NCBI GenBank assembly: GCA_937120535.1
Contig: CAKZJX010000037.1
Span: 1-47,269, forward strand
Source of the DNA: an uncultured Anaerolineae bacterium
Lineage (GTDB): Bacteria > Chloroflexota > Anaerolineae > Anaerolineales > Villigracilaceae
DNA: 47,269 nt
Direction of reading: 5' to 3'
A program made the translations under genes and the position numbers. Below, piece after piece: positions 15,263 through 23,601 of the stretch. A model generated the notes under the pieces. It saw only the letters and a program-made list of their open reading frames with translations, was not told where the DNA came from and did no database searches. The first letter of the stretch is position 1, and each line of letters starts with the position of its first letter.

Positions 15263-16051
15263 TCAGAGGGAGTAGATCTCCGGCCGCCGATCGTTTAAGA
15301 TGGGAATTTTTTGCCTGACCTGGTGCACTTTCGATAGATCCACAGTAACGGTGAGCAGGTCTTCGTCCTCACCGCCTTCGATCAGGACCTCGCCCCAGGG
15401 GTCTACCGCCAAGGAGTGACCGAAGAAGCGGTTGGACGGGTCGCTGCCCACACGGTTGCAGGCGAAGATGAACATCTGGTTTTCGATGGCTCGGGCGCGA
15501 ACCAGGGTTTGCCAGTGGGTCAGGCGTGGATGGGGCCACTCGGCAGGGAGGAAGACCATTTGGGCGCCGGCCAGAGCATAGCTGCGAAACAGTTCGGGGA
15601 AGCGCAAGTCGTAGCAGATGGCCAGGCCGGCCCGGCCGAACGGCAGGTTTACGGTCGCCGCTTGGTTGCCGGGGGTGAGATATTGCTCTTCGTTCATCAA
15701 GCGGAAGAGGTGGGTTTTGGAGTAGTGAGCCAGGAGCGATCCGTCGGGAGCGAAGACGGTCAGGGTGTTGCCGTATTGGTCAGGGCCGAGCAGGGACAGG
15801 GTGGAGCCGAGCAGGTAAATGCCCGTACGGCGCGCTAAGGCCGATAGATCGGCAAACAGGCCAGAGGTTAGGGGGGAAGCGTAGCGCGAGGCGTTGGGGA
15901 GGTCGTAGGCGGTGGACCAGAGTTCGGGGAGCAGGAGCAGGTCCGAGCCGCGGCGTTTGGCTTCTTCGGTCAATTGGGTGGCTTTCTCGAGGTTGGCCGA
16001 TGGATCGCCAAAGCGAACGTCCATTTGTCCGAGGGAAACGGTGAGCAGCAT
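15263..16051 (-). CDS. Carbon-nitrogen hydrolase, omega-amidase/Nit2-like
   Basis: This 262-residue enzyme belongs to the nitrilase superfamily, which hydrolyses amides or nitriles through a Glu-Lys-Cys triad. Here these are Glu43 (LLLLPELW), Lys112 (HYSKTHLF) and Cys146 (AICYDLRFPELFR). The overall sequence resembles omega-amidases, which hydrolyse alpha-ketoglutaramate and alpha-ketosuccinamate in the methionine-salvage/transamination repair route. That substrate is an inference from resemblance. The ATG at 16051 follows a TATAAT by 6 bases, so the mRNA is probably leaderless. It is divergent from the dehydrogenase gene at 16092 and shares its palindromic -10 region. Confidence 0.88.
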   Translation of the reverse strand: MLLTVSLGQMDVRFGDPSANLEKATQLTEEAKRRGSDLLLLPELWSTAYDLPNASRYASPLTSGLFADLSALARRTGIYLLGSTLSLLGPDQYGNTLTVFAPDGSLLAHYSKTHLFRLMNEEQYLTPGNQAATVNLPFGRAGLAICYDLRFPELFRSYALAGAQMVFLPAEWPHPRLTHWQTLVRARAIENQMFIFACNRVGSDPSNRFFGHSLAVDPWGEVLIEGGEDEDLLTVTVDLSKVHQVRQKIPILNDRRPEIYSL

Positions 16052-16057
16052 GGTTCA

Positions 16058-16065
16058 ATTATAAT
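16058..16065. promoter_or_regulatory. Palindromic -10 element serving two divergent genes
   Basis: ATTATAAT is its own reverse complement, so TATAAT reads on both strands. Leftward it ends 6 bases before the nitrilase ATG, giving leaderless mRNA. Rightward it ends 26 bases before the dehydrogenase ATG, leaving a leader of about 20 bases with GGAG. The two transcripts may compete for polymerase. Confidence 0.55.
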
Positions 16066-16091
16066 CGGAGAAAACGTTCAGGAGCAGCATC

Positions 16092-16991
16092 ATGGAACGA
16101 GTGGGTTTCATTGGACTGGGAATCATGGGAGGCGGGATGACCCGCAATTTGTTGAAGGCCGGGCATGCTGTGACCGTGTGGAATCGCACCGCGGCGCGCA
16201 TGGAGGAGTTTGTCGCCTTAGGGGCGCAACGGGCTGCTTCGCCGGCCGATTTGGCAGTACGCTGTGATGTGATCTTGATCTGCGTGAGCAATACGCCGGA
16301 TGTGGAGCAGGTGTTGTTTGGGCCGCAGGGCGTGGCCGAAGGGGCTCGGCCGGGGACGCTGGTGGTGGATCACAGCACGATCAGCCCGCGCCGAACGGCG
16401 GAGATGGCCCGGCGCTTGGCCGAGCAAAGGGTGGCGTTTTTGGACGCGCCGGTGAGCGGGGGGAGCGAAGGGGCGGCGCGCGGCACGCTGTCAATCATGA
16501 TCGGTGGGGAGGCTAAGGATGTGGAGCGGGCCTTGCCGATCTTACGGGCGTATGGGAAGACGATCACCCATGTGGGTCCGCATGGGGCCGGCCAGATGAC
16601 GAAGTTGGTCAATCAGATTCTGGTGGTGGTCAATCAGTTGGCGGCCAGCGAAGCCTTGCTCTTCGCGCAGGCCGGCGGCTTGGATTTGACCAAGACGATC
16701 GAGGCGGTGAAAGACGGCGCCGGCGGATCGTGGATGTTGGCCCATCGCGGACCTCAGATGATCGTGCGCGATTTTCGCCCAGGGTTTACCATTGATCTCC
16801 AACAGAAGGATTTACGTTTGGTGTTGGAGGCGGCCGACGAGATGGGAGTGCCGCTGCTGGGCACCAGCTTGGTGTTTCAGTTATATCGCACCTTGCAGGC
16901 GCAAGGTTTGGGCGGCGAGGGCAACCATGCCCTGGTTAAGGCGCTGGAACGGTTGATGGGGGTGGAGTTGGGCGGCGAGAAGGATCGGTAG
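16092..16991 (+). CDS. NAD(P)-dependent beta-hydroxyacid dehydrogenase
   Basis: This 299-residue enzyme belongs to the 3-hydroxyisobutyrate dehydrogenase / tartronate semialdehyde reductase / glyoxylate reductase family. An N-terminal Rossmann domain opens with FIGLGIMGGGM. The substrate-binding motif DAPVSGGSEGA follows, and the catalytic lysine is Lys171 in GAGQMTKLVNQ. A long helix and an all-helical C-terminal domain complete the fold (DLQQKDLRLVLEAADEMGVP). Asn31-Arg32-Thr33 after the second strand fits a preference for NADPH, though this rule is not absolute. The ATG has GGAG 9 bases upstream. The exact substrate cannot be settled from sequence alone. Confidence 0.9.
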   Translation: MERVGFIGLGIMGGGMTRNLLKAGHAVTVWNRTAARMEEFVALGAQRAASPADLAVRCDVILICVSNTPDVEQVLFGPQGVAEGARPGTLVVDHSTISPRRTAEMARRLAEQRVAFLDAPVSGGSEGAARGTLSIMIGGEAKDVERALPILRAYGKTITHVGPHGAGQMTKLVNQILVVVNQLAASEALLFAQAGGLDLTKTIEAVKDGAGGSWMLAHRGPQMIVRDFRPGFTIDLQQKDLRLVLEAADEMGVPLLGTSLVFQLYRTLQAQGLGGEGNHALVKALERLMGVELGGEKDR

Positions 16992-17032
16992 GAGAGGGGC
17001 AAGACGGTGTGATCGGGAATTGAGAAGCATAG

Positions 17033-17066
17033 AGTGGCCGGCTCAAGAGGTTGAGTCGACCACTCA
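17033..17066. terminator. Hairpin between the dehydrogenase gene and rpmF
   Basis: GAGTGG (17033-17038) pairs with CCACTC (17061-17066), and CTCAA with TTGAG stacks inside it. There is no T-run, so its role as a terminator between two convergent genes is inferred from position. Confidence 0.35.
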
Positions 17067-17095
17067 TTCGCCATAAGGAGAGAAGCTTCAATGGA

Positions 17096-17293
17096 TTATT
17101 TGGACTTCTTTTCTTTCTTAATCTCGATGATCTCACGTCCCTGGTAATGACCGCAGTTCGGGCAAACCGCGTGCGGCAGGCGCATCGAGCCGCAGTTAGA
17201 ACAGAGCACGAGGTTTTTGACAGAAAGGGCATCGTGAGCGCGGCGACGATCGCGGCGACCCTTGGAGAGTTTTCGTTTTGGGTGTGGGGGCAT
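17096..17293 (-). CDS. rpmF: Ribosomal protein bL32
   Basis: A small basic large-subunit ribosomal protein. The start MPPHPKRKLSKGRRDRRRAH matches the family, and the ATG at 17293 has AAGGAG a few bases upstream; the longer in-frame start MSKKEKE is less likely. A zinc ribbon is formed by CSNCG and CPNCG, so this is the zinc-containing (C+) form. The C-terminus ends in a lysine-rich tail (IEIKKEKKSK). Many genomes place yceD upstream and plsX downstream; here the gene stands alone, with a transposon cluster upstream. Confidence 0.95.
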   Translation of the reverse strand: MPPHPKRKLSKGRRDRRRAHDALSVKNLVLCSNCGSMRLPHAVCPNCGHYQGREIIEIKKEKKSK

Positions 17294-17404
17294 CTCTTTC
17301 TCCTTCTTTGACAAACCATCGCCGGGATAGGGGGTGCCCGGTCATTTCCCGGCGTTGTGTTCAGATAGCGGGCGGGATTATATATGCAGAAATCAGTGAC
17401 GTCA

Positions 17405-17586
17405 AGTCCGAACGGCCTTGTTCAATAAGCACCCTTGACGCGAAAGGATAGCCCGGTAGAGCAGGCATGGAAGGGGATCAGCGATGGAATCAGTCGCCGA
17501 TTCAAGGGTCAAACGGCCTTCTTATGGCTCTTCTAGAGACAGTTCATACCGTCCAAAGAGGCTTATTGAACAAGGCCAGTCCGAAC
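17405..17586 (+). mobile_element. MITE-like element, copy 2, with perfect TIRs and target duplication
   Basis: The element is 17414-17577 (164 bp). Its ends GGCCTTGTTCAATAAGC and GCTTATTGAACAAGGCC are exact 17-bp inverted repeats. AGTCCGAAC occurs immediately outside both ends (17405-17413 and 17578-17586), a perfect 9-bp target duplication. It carries no gene. Directly beyond the right duplication begins an IS end, GGGCTTGTTCAATAA, sharing the core CTTGTTCAATAA. The same element occurs inverted at 5889-6052. Confidence 0.92.
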
Positions 17587-17860
17587 GGGCTTGTTCAATA
17601 AATCGTTCTCTGGGCAAGTTTTCCATGGTAGAAGAGCAGTCGGAGAAGGAGCGCAAAAAGAGTGAGGGAAATGCGCAGGTTGTAACACAGGGCTTCCAAA
17701 ATTGCCTTCTTCATAGCCATCTTGTCAATCCGTTCGCGGAACGGCCCATTTCGCCCAGTCTTCGTCCCCCAAAAGACCCCTTCGGCCACGGCCCGCAGGC
17801 GGTAGACCTGCCGGTCGAAGCGCTCTTGGGCCTGCCGTCGGCGGGGATGCCTTCAAGTTC
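17587..17860 (-). mobile_element. Truncated insertion sequence: transposase C-terminus and one end
   Basis: The minus strand reads RRRQAQERFDRQVYRLRAVA, EGVFWGTKTGRNGPFRERID, then MAMKKAILEALCYNLRISL and a hydrophobic tail ending AQRTIY. The frame looks like the C-terminal part of a DDE transposase; I cannot assign the IS family. The TGA stop lies inside the terminal repeat (TTATTGAACAAGCCC on the minus strand). Upstream the frame meets a stop near 17860 and no more transposase is seen, so the copy is 5'-truncated. Bases 17587-17662 recur at 47193-47268 with only two differences, showing that the element is dispersed. Confidence 0.8.
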
Positions 17861-18289
17861 CTACCGGATGGGCAAGGCCTAATGGCTCGACTCAGGAACC
17901 ATAGGCCATTGGGAACACGCGCTAGGAGGGGGATTTTTTCACACAGAGACACAAAGACACGGGGAGGCTCTGTGGTCTACGCGTTGTGTTCCCATACGAC
18001 TTGCGTTGCACGGCAGGGTGGAGGCAGGTCCCAAGCACAGGCCGACCCCGAAGGGAAGAACGCCGAGTGAGGCCAGGATCTCGCTCGCCTGGCGCGACGC
18101 TCGCGCTGTTTTTCGCGTGGTCCAGAAGCCTGGAAGGCAGCCTGGAAGATTTTTCTGTACTGCTTCCACTGCCGTCCATGGCGCAAGCAGCGTTTTCCGA
18201 ACTATCCCGCTCATGTGTTTCAGCTTACCAACCCATAATTTAGCCGCTCCCAGGAGAAGGACTGTGCAACCGTTAGAGATGACCTCAGG
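17861..18289 (+). other. Gene-free stretch left of the PfkB kinase gene
   Basis: About 430 bases carry no supportable gene. The part near 17935-17980 (ACACAGAGACACAAAGACAC) looks like simple dispersed repeat sequence. A 39-bp repeat shared with 34334-34372 lies at 18213-18251. The rest is unrecognised, possibly decayed insertion sequence. Confidence 0.6.
18213..18251 (+). repeat. 39-bp dispersed repeat, copy A
   Basis: Runs from ATGTGTTTCAG to AGCCGCTCCC and matches 34334-34372 with two C/T differences. No target duplication is seen here. Confidence 0.8.
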
Positions 18290-18295
18290 TATAAT
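18290..18295 (+). promoter_or_regulatory. -10 box for leaderless PfkB-kinase mRNA
   Basis: A perfect TATAAT ends 7 bases before the ATG at 18303. No Shine-Dalgarno is present between them. Confidence 0.6.
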
Positions 18296-18302
18296 TTGAC
18301 TT

Positions 18303-19151
18303 ATGTTGGAATTGATCGCTCTCGAACCAGTGGATTATCTCGTGATCGGTCACCTAGCGCGCGATCTGACCCCAAGCGGCCCACGGCTCGGCGGAACGGC
18401 AGCCTACGCGGCATTGACGGCGCGAGCCCTAGGATTGCGGGTGGGGATTGTGACCAGTGTGGGGAACGATGTGGCTCTGGACGCTCTGAACGGCATTCCG
18501 ATGGTGACTATTCCGAGCCAGCATAGCACGACGTTTGAGAACATTTATCATGCTTCTGGGCGCACGCAGTTGCTGCATCAGCGCGCTACCCCGATCGATC
18601 TGAATGTAACGCCGGAGGTGTGGCGCCGGGCGGCTATCCTTCATCTCGGGCCAATCGCCGATGAGATGAGTCCAACGTTGCCTGGCGGCTTTTCGGCGTC
18701 GCTGATCGGCTTGACGGCCCAGGGATGGATGCGCGCTTGGGACGAGAGCGGGCGCGTTTCGCCCAAGAGGTGGGACGATCGCCAATCGTTACAGACAGCC
18801 GGCGCTGTGGTGATCAGCATCGAAGACGTGGGCGGAGATATGGAGTATGTGGAGCACTTGGCCCAATATGCGCGGCTGCTGGTGGTGACCGAGGGTGCAG
18901 CCGGCTGTGTGCTGTACTGGCATGGCGATCGTCGCCGTTTGCGCGCCCCCCAGACAGCGGAGGTGGATGCCACTGGCGCCGGCGATATCTTCGCCGCAGC
19001 GTTTTTCATCCGCCTGTATACGACGCGCGACCCGTGGGAGGCGGCACGCTTTGCTACCCTGCTGGCCGCGTATTCGGTGGGCCGGCCGGGGCTGGAGGGC
19101 ATTCCCACCCAGAAGGAAATTCAAGCCTGCTTGGTAGAAGTGCTCCCCTAA
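18303..19151 (+). CDS. PfkB-family sugar/nucleoside kinase
   Basis: This 282-residue protein is of the ribokinase/PfkB family, which phosphorylates sugars, nucleosides or related alcohols. The N-terminal glycine motif is PSGPRLGGTAAYAALTARAL. The ATP-site signature EVDATGAGDIFAAAFF carries the catalytic Asp and the anion hole. TEGAAGCVLYW matches the nucleotide-binding loop. Compared with ribokinase (about 300 residues) it is slightly short, with no obvious lid insertion. The family does not give the substrate. It is followed by parA after 45 bases on the same strand, so co-transcription is possible but a functional link is not implied. Confidence 0.9.
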   Translation: MLELIALEPVDYLVIGHLARDLTPSGPRLGGTAAYAALTARALGLRVGIVTSVGNDVALDALNGIPMVTIPSQHSTTFENIYHASGRTQLLHQRATPIDLNVTPEVWRRAAILHLGPIADEMSPTLPGGFSASLIGLTAQGWMRAWDESGRVSPKRWDDRQSLQTAGAVVISIEDVGGDMEYVEHLAQYARLLVVTEGAAGCVLYWHGDRRRLRAPQTAEVDATGAGDIFAAAFFIRLYTTRDPWEAARFATLLAAYSVGRPGLEGIPTQKEIQACLVEVLP

Positions 19152-19196
19152 TTCTGAGAAGCGCTCAACCTGCTTATAAATGTTGCAAGTAAGACA

Positions 19197-19976
19197 ATGA
19201 CACGCATATATACTTTCGTCAATCAGAAGGGTGGGGTGGGGAAAACCACCACGGCCATCAACTTAGGAGCCTACCTAGCCCAGTTTGGTCAACGCGTGCT
19301 GGTGGTGGATCTCGACCCCCAAGCCAACGCTACGTCTTCCTTGGGAGCGGACAAGAACGCTGTTCGTGGCGGCACCTACGACGCGTTGCTGGGCTTGCTC
19401 CCGCCGGAGGCCTTGGTGTTGCACAACGAGCGGCTAAAGTTATCTTTGTTGCCCTCTTCGCCAGCCCTGGCTGGAGCCGAGGTGGAACTGGTGAACGAGT
19501 TGGCGCGCGAAAGCCGCTTGAAGCAGGCACTCGCTGAGCTGGATGGACGCTACGACTATATCTTGATTGACTGTCCGCCGTCCTTAGGCCTGCTGACGAT
19601 CAACGGCATGGTAGCTGCTCGCGATGGTGTCATTATCCCTGTCCAGTGTGAATATCTGGCCTTGGAAGGATTGGGCCTGCTCACTCAGACCATTCAACGC
19701 ATTCGCTCGGTTCTCTTTCCGGACCTCAGGGTGCGCGGCCTAGTCCTGACGATGTTCGATCCCCGGACCAACCTTGCCGCCGATGTGGTGCGTGAGGTGA
19801 AAAAGCATTTCCCCGAGCAGACCTTTCAGACCATCATCCCGCGCAGCACGCGGCTGGCTGAGGCACCCTCGTATGGCCTGCCGATCTCGGTCTATGCGCC
19901 TTCTTCGGCCGGCGCAAAAGCCTACGAGTTGTTGGCGCGCGAGGTGCTGCAAGGAGACGGAATCCAAGTTGTGTAA
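19197..19976 (+). CDS. parA: Chromosome-partitioning ATPase ParA (Soj)
   Basis: This 259-residue Walker-type ATPase binds DNA non-specifically as an ATP dimer and moves ParB-parS complexes during chromosome segregation. The deviant Walker A motif KGGVGKT is at residues 11-17. DLDPQANATSSLG and DYILIDCPPSLGLLTINGM supply the A' and B motifs. A C-terminal helix carries basic residues. Length and the absence of an N-terminal DNA-binding extension fit the chromosomal type. parB follows 113 bases later. No canonical parS palindrome was seen in the window. Confidence 0.95.
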   Translation: MTRIYTFVNQKGGVGKTTTAINLGAYLAQFGQRVLVVDLDPQANATSSLGADKNAVRGGTYDALLGLLPPEALVLHNERLKLSLLPSSPALAGAEVELVNELARESRLKQALAELDGRYDYILIDCPPSLGLLTINGMVAARDGVIIPVQCEYLALEGLGLLTQTIQRIRSVLFPDLRVRGLVLTMFDPRTNLAADVVREVKKHFPEQTFQTIIPRSTRLAEAPSYGLPISVYAPSSAGAKAYELLAREVLQGDGIQVV

Positions 19977-20089
19977 TGTTCTCGTCATCGTTGCTGCGGC
20001 GATGTTAATGTAAAATAAAGACGGCGCCTTGCCTTCCCACCTTGGGTTGGTTACGGTGCTGTTTCAATCTCTGCTCCACAGGAGAACCT

Positions 20090-20935
20090 ATGCCTCAGCG
20101 TAGTGGCCTTGGCAAAGGTTTGGATGCTCTGATCCCGGTTCAGGAGGCATCAGCGACGGCCGGCGGTGTGCTCCACGTATCGGTGGAGAGCATCGTCCGC
20201 AACCCGCGCCAGCCTCGGGTGCAGATGGACCCCCAGGAGTTGGAAGAGCTGACGGCCTCGATTCGCGAGCACGGCATTCTGCAGCCCCTGATTGTCTCGC
20301 CTGGTGAGGAGGGGAAATATGTGTTGATCGCCGGCGAACGACGTTGGCAAGCAGCCGGGAAGGCCGGCCTCAAGATGGTGCCGGTGATCGTGCGCCAAGC
20401 CGATGATCGCCAACATCTAGAACTAGCCCTGATCGAAAACCTGCAACGCGCCGACTTGAACCCGCTCGAGGCGGCTCAAGCCTATCGTCATTTGATCGAT
20501 GAGTTTGGCCTCTCGCAAGAACAGGTGGCCGAGCGGGTTGGAAAAAGCCGGGTGGCCGTGACCAATACGTTGCGGCTGCTGGCTTTGGCGCCGGCAGTCA
20601 AGCAGGCGTTGCTCCAGAGTCAGATCAGTGAAGGGCATGCTCGAGCGCTCTTAGGTCTGCCCTCGGAGAAAGCCCAAGAAGCTGCTTTGCAGACCGTGCT
20701 GCGGTTGGAGCTCTCGGTGCGGCAGACCGAGGCGCTAGTGCGCAAGTGGAGTGAACACAAACCGATCGTCCGAGCTAAGAAATCGTCTCCTCCTGAGGTG
20801 GCCGATCTAGAGCGACGCTTGCAAACCAGCTTGGGCACGAAGGTATCTTTGCGGCACAGCAAAAAGGGCGGCGCCATCACAATTTACTATTATTCTGACG
20901 AAGAGTTAAACGCCCTGTTGGAGCGTTTATTATGA
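20090..20935 (+). CDS. parB: Chromosome-partitioning protein ParB (Spo0J)
   Basis: This 281-residue protein binds parS, spreads along DNA as a CTP-dependent clamp and stimulates ParA. It starts SGLGKGLDALIP, the ParA-activating N-terminal motif. The CTP-binding domain contains IRNPRQPR-like VRNPRQPRV, GILQPLIV and GERRWQAA. The ENLQRADLNPLEAAQAY segment and the helix-turn-helix (LSQEQVAERVGKSRVAVTNT) follow, then a C-terminal dimerisation domain. The ATG at 20090 is preceded by AGGAGAA. Together with parA it forms the usual chromosomal segregation pair, often near the origin; no origin signature is visible here. Confidence 0.95.
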   Translation: MPQRSGLGKGLDALIPVQEASATAGGVLHVSVESIVRNPRQPRVQMDPQELEELTASIREHGILQPLIVSPGEEGKYVLIAGERRWQAAGKAGLKMVPVIVRQADDRQHLELALIENLQRADLNPLEAAQAYRHLIDEFGLSQEQVAERVGKSRVAVTNTLRLLALAPAVKQALLQSQISEGHARALLGLPSEKAQEAALQTVLRLELSVRQTEALVRKWSEHKPIVRAKKSSPPEVADLERRLQTSLGTKVSLRHSKKGGAITIYYYSDEELNALLERLL

Positions 20936-20995
20936 TGAAACGATCCGAGAGGTTCGGGACGTTCATCCCTTGAATTTCTGATCGGCGGTTTAACC

Positions 20996-22579
20996 GTGAA
21001 ACTACTGTACAACGCCCGTATCTACACCTTTGATCCACGCCGAGAAGTCGCTTCAGCGCTGCTCGTTCAGCATGGACGGATCCAGGCCGTTGGCGGAGAG
21101 GAATTGCTAGAGGTGCCCGCTGAACGGATGGACCTTCAAGGCAAAGTGGTTCTTCCTGGTTTGACCGATGCTCATATTCACCTCCAACAATACGCTCTGG
21201 CCCTGCAAAAAGTGGATTGCCAGACGGCAACCTTGGAGGAATGCCTGCAACGCGTGGCCCAGCGCGCTGCCGAGGCAAGAGCGGGGGAATGGATTTTGGG
21301 CCACGGTTGGGATCAGAATGTGTGGGATCTCCTCCAGGGGGGCTGGCCCCATGCTGCTCATCTCGACGCCGTAGCCCAGGATCGTCCGGTCTATCTAACG
21401 GCCAAATCGCTTCATGCGGCTTGGGCAAACAGCGCTGCGCTGGCGCGGGCCGGCATCACCGCAGCCACACCGAATCCGCCAAACGGCGAGATCCAGCGCG
21501 ATTCCCAGGGCCGGCCAACCGGCATCCTGTTTGAGGCTGCCATGAACCTGGTAGCCGCCCACATCCCACAACCAACGGTGGCAAGTGTGGCTGAGGCCAT
21601 TCAGGCTGCCCAGGCCGTCCTGTGGAAAATGGGGGTGACTGGCGTACACGACTTTGATCGTCGTTCATGTTTCCTGGCGCTTCAAGAACTGCATCAGCAC
21701 GGCGAGCTACGCCTACGGGTGGTGAAGAGCGTGCCGGTGGAAGACCTGGAGCATGCCTGGGCGATTGGGCTGCGGAGCGGTTTCGGGGATGACCTGCTGC
21801 GAATCGGGCCGGTCAAGGCTTTTATGGATGGGGCATTGGGCCCCCGCACCGCTGCCATGTTCCACCCATACGAAGGGGAACCCGATAATCGCGGCATATT
21901 GAATATGGATGGCGAAACCTTGTTCGAGATCGCCCGGCGCGCTGTCGAGGTGGGGCTGGCCATGGCCGTGCACGCAATTGGCGATCGCGCCAATCATGAG
22001 GTGTTGAACGTCTATGCCCAACTCCGTCGCTACGAACAAGAACACGGCCTCCCCCCTCTTCGCCATCGCATCGAACACGTTCAGCTTCTTCACCCGGCCG
22101 ATACAGCACGGCTGGCGCAACTGCACGTGATCGCTTCGATGCAACCCATTCATGCCACTTCGGATATGCTTATGGCCGATCGCTACTGGGGGGAGCGCGT
22201 ACGATGGGCCTACGCCTGGCGCACCCAATGGGAACACGGAGCGCGCTTGGCATTTGGCTCGGATGCGCCGGTGGAGTCGCCCAATCCTTTCCTAGGGTTG
22301 TTCGCGGCGATCACCCGTCGCCGCCCCGATGGGACAGGAGGGCCCCAAGGATGGGTACCGCAGGAGAAGTTGACCTTGCGCCAAGCTCTGGAGGCCTACA
22401 CAGTTGGCGCCGCCTATGCGGCCGGCCTAGAAGGCCGCCTGGGACGCCTGTCTCCAGGCTACCTGGCCGATCTGATCGTCCTGGACAACGATCCGTTCGA
22501 TGTTCCTCCTGAAGAATTGCTTTCCACGCAACCTCGAGCAACCATGGTTGGGGGAGAATGGGTATGGAGGTCCCTATGA
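20996..22579 (+). CDS. Amidohydrolase of the YtcJ-like type
   Basis: This 527-residue metal-dependent hydrolase is of the amidohydrolase_3 (YtcJ-like) group. The metal site starts with DAHIHL (His60 and His62), followed by GPVKAFMDGALGPRTAAM with the bridging lysine region, AVHAIGDRAN, RIEHVQ and the catalytic aspartate in AFGSDAPVES. A beta-sandwich is built from both ends (IYTFDPRREVASAL and LADLIVLDNDPF). Substrates in the group are amides such as N-substituted formamides; none can be assigned. The start is a GTG with no clear ribosome binding site. Its stop overlaps the start of the histidine kinase (ATGA), so the two genes are translationally coupled. Confidence 0.85.
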   Translation: MKLLYNARIYTFDPRREVASALLVQHGRIQAVGGEELLEVPAERMDLQGKVVLPGLTDAHIHLQQYALALQKVDCQTATLEECLQRVAQRAAEARAGEWILGHGWDQNVWDLLQGGWPHAAHLDAVAQDRPVYLTAKSLHAAWANSAALARAGITAATPNPPNGEIQRDSQGRPTGILFEAAMNLVAAHIPQPTVASVAEAIQAAQAVLWKMGVTGVHDFDRRSCFLALQELHQHGELRLRVVKSVPVEDLEHAWAIGLRSGFGDDLLRIGPVKAFMDGALGPRTAAMFHPYEGEPDNRGILNMDGETLFEIARRAVEVGLAMAVHAIGDRANHEVLNVYAQLRRYEQEHGLPPLRHRIEHVQLLHPADTARLAQLHVIASMQPIHATSDMLMADRYWGERVRWAYAWRTQWEHGARLAFGSDAPVESPNPFLGLFAAITRRRPDGTGGPQGWVPQEKLTLRQALEAYTVGAAYAAGLEGRLGRLSPGYLADLIVLDNDPFDVPPEELLSTQPRATMVGGEWVWRSL

Positions 22580-23601
22580 CAACCCAGCCGCTTCGTCTCA
22601 GTCCAGAAATGCTCGTGCCACGTCTTGGGGAATCTCTAGTCAAAAAGGGATTGATCACTGAGGCCGATCTGCAAAAGGCGCTAGCCTACCAGCAGGAGCA
22701 GTTGGCTCAAGGATGCCCCTGTCTTTTAGGGCAAGCCCTAGTGGAATTGAATTTGATTAGCCAGAACACGCTCGATCAGGTTGTGACCGAGCAAATCATC
22801 CAGCTGCGCAATGCGTTGCAAGCGGCTAATCGCAGCCTAGAACAACGCGTGCAACAACGCACAGCAGAACTGCAACGCGCCTTGGAGCGGCTTTCGGAAT
22901 TGAGCCAGATGAAGGCCAATTTCGTCGCCAACATTTCTCATGAGTTGCGCACCCCTCTCACTCACATCAAGGGCTATATCGAATTGATGCTAAGCGAGTC
23001 CCTAGGCCCAGTTACTCCTGAACAAAAACACGCTCTCCAGGTGAGCCAACAAGCGACTACGCGTCTAGAGGGGTTGATCAATGATTTGATCATGTTCTCT
23101 CTCGCCTCGCGCGGCGAGCTGAGCCTGAAGCTCGAAGCAGTGGATATTGCCCGTCTAGCCAATTTGAGCGTGCGGACAGCCGAGCCCAAAGCCAAGAGCC
23201 GCGGGGTCAGTGTCCATGCCGTGTTGGATAAAGACCTGCCTCTGGTCCAAGCGGACTCGCAGAAGATCGCCTGGGTGTTGGGACAGTTGTTGGATAACGC
23301 CATCAAGTTTACGGCAGCTGGAGGGCGGGTGGTCCTGAACGTTTCTTGCGAAACGGCCCACTTGGTAATGATTTCCGTCACCGATACAGGTACCGGCATC
23401 CCTCCCCATCGCATCGAGGAGATTTTTGAGCCGTTCCACCAATTGGATAGTTCGTCTACCCGAAAGCACAGCGGCGCTGGCATTGGCCTGTCCTTGGTCC
23501 GGCAGATTGTCGAGGCGCACGGGTCGGTTTTGGAAGTCATCTCCGCTGAGGGAAAGGGTTCTACCTTTCGCTTCCCTCTGCTCACGGCCGAGGAGGAGTA
23601 A
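22576..23601 (+). CDS. Soluble histidine kinase with N-terminal MshEN-like domain
   Basis: This 341-residue protein lacks membrane helices. Residues about 15-73 (RLGESLVKKGLITEADLQKA, then LGQALVELNLISQNTLDQV) form two repeats like the MshEN/GSPII_E_N domain of type II secretion and pilus ATPases, which binds c-di-GMP in MshE. A coiled coil (about 74-110) leads to HisKA with phospho-acceptor His122 (NISHELRTP). The ATPase domain has the N box (LDNAIKFT), DTGTGIPP and GAGIGLSLV. The ATG at 22576 has GGAGG 6 bases upstream and overlaps the preceding stop. It heads a run of signalling genes, so its likely partner is the regulator at 24831. Ligand binding is an inference. Confidence 0.88.
   Translation: MTTQPLRLSPEMLVPRLGESLVKKGLITEADLQKALAYQQEQLAQGCPCLLGQALVELNLISQNTLDQVVTEQIIQLRNALQAANRSLEQRVQQRTAELQRALERLSELSQMKANFVANISHELRTPLTHIKGYIELMLSESLGPVTPEQKHALQVSQQATTRLEGLINDLIMFSLASRGELSLKLEAVDIARLANLSVRTAEPKAKSRGVSVHAVLDKDLPLVQADSQKIAWVLGQLLDNAIKFTAAGGRVVLNVSCETAHLVMISVTDTGTGIPPHRIEEIFEPFHQLDSSSTRKHSGAGIGLSLVRQIVEAHGSVLEVISAEGKGSTFRFPLLTAEEE

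Noticed and set aside
19152-21000. Search for parS and an origin near parA/parB
   Set aside because: No TGTTTCACGTGAAACA-like palindrome or DnaA-box cluster was found by eye here or elsewhere in the window; dnaA, gidA and rpmH are absent.
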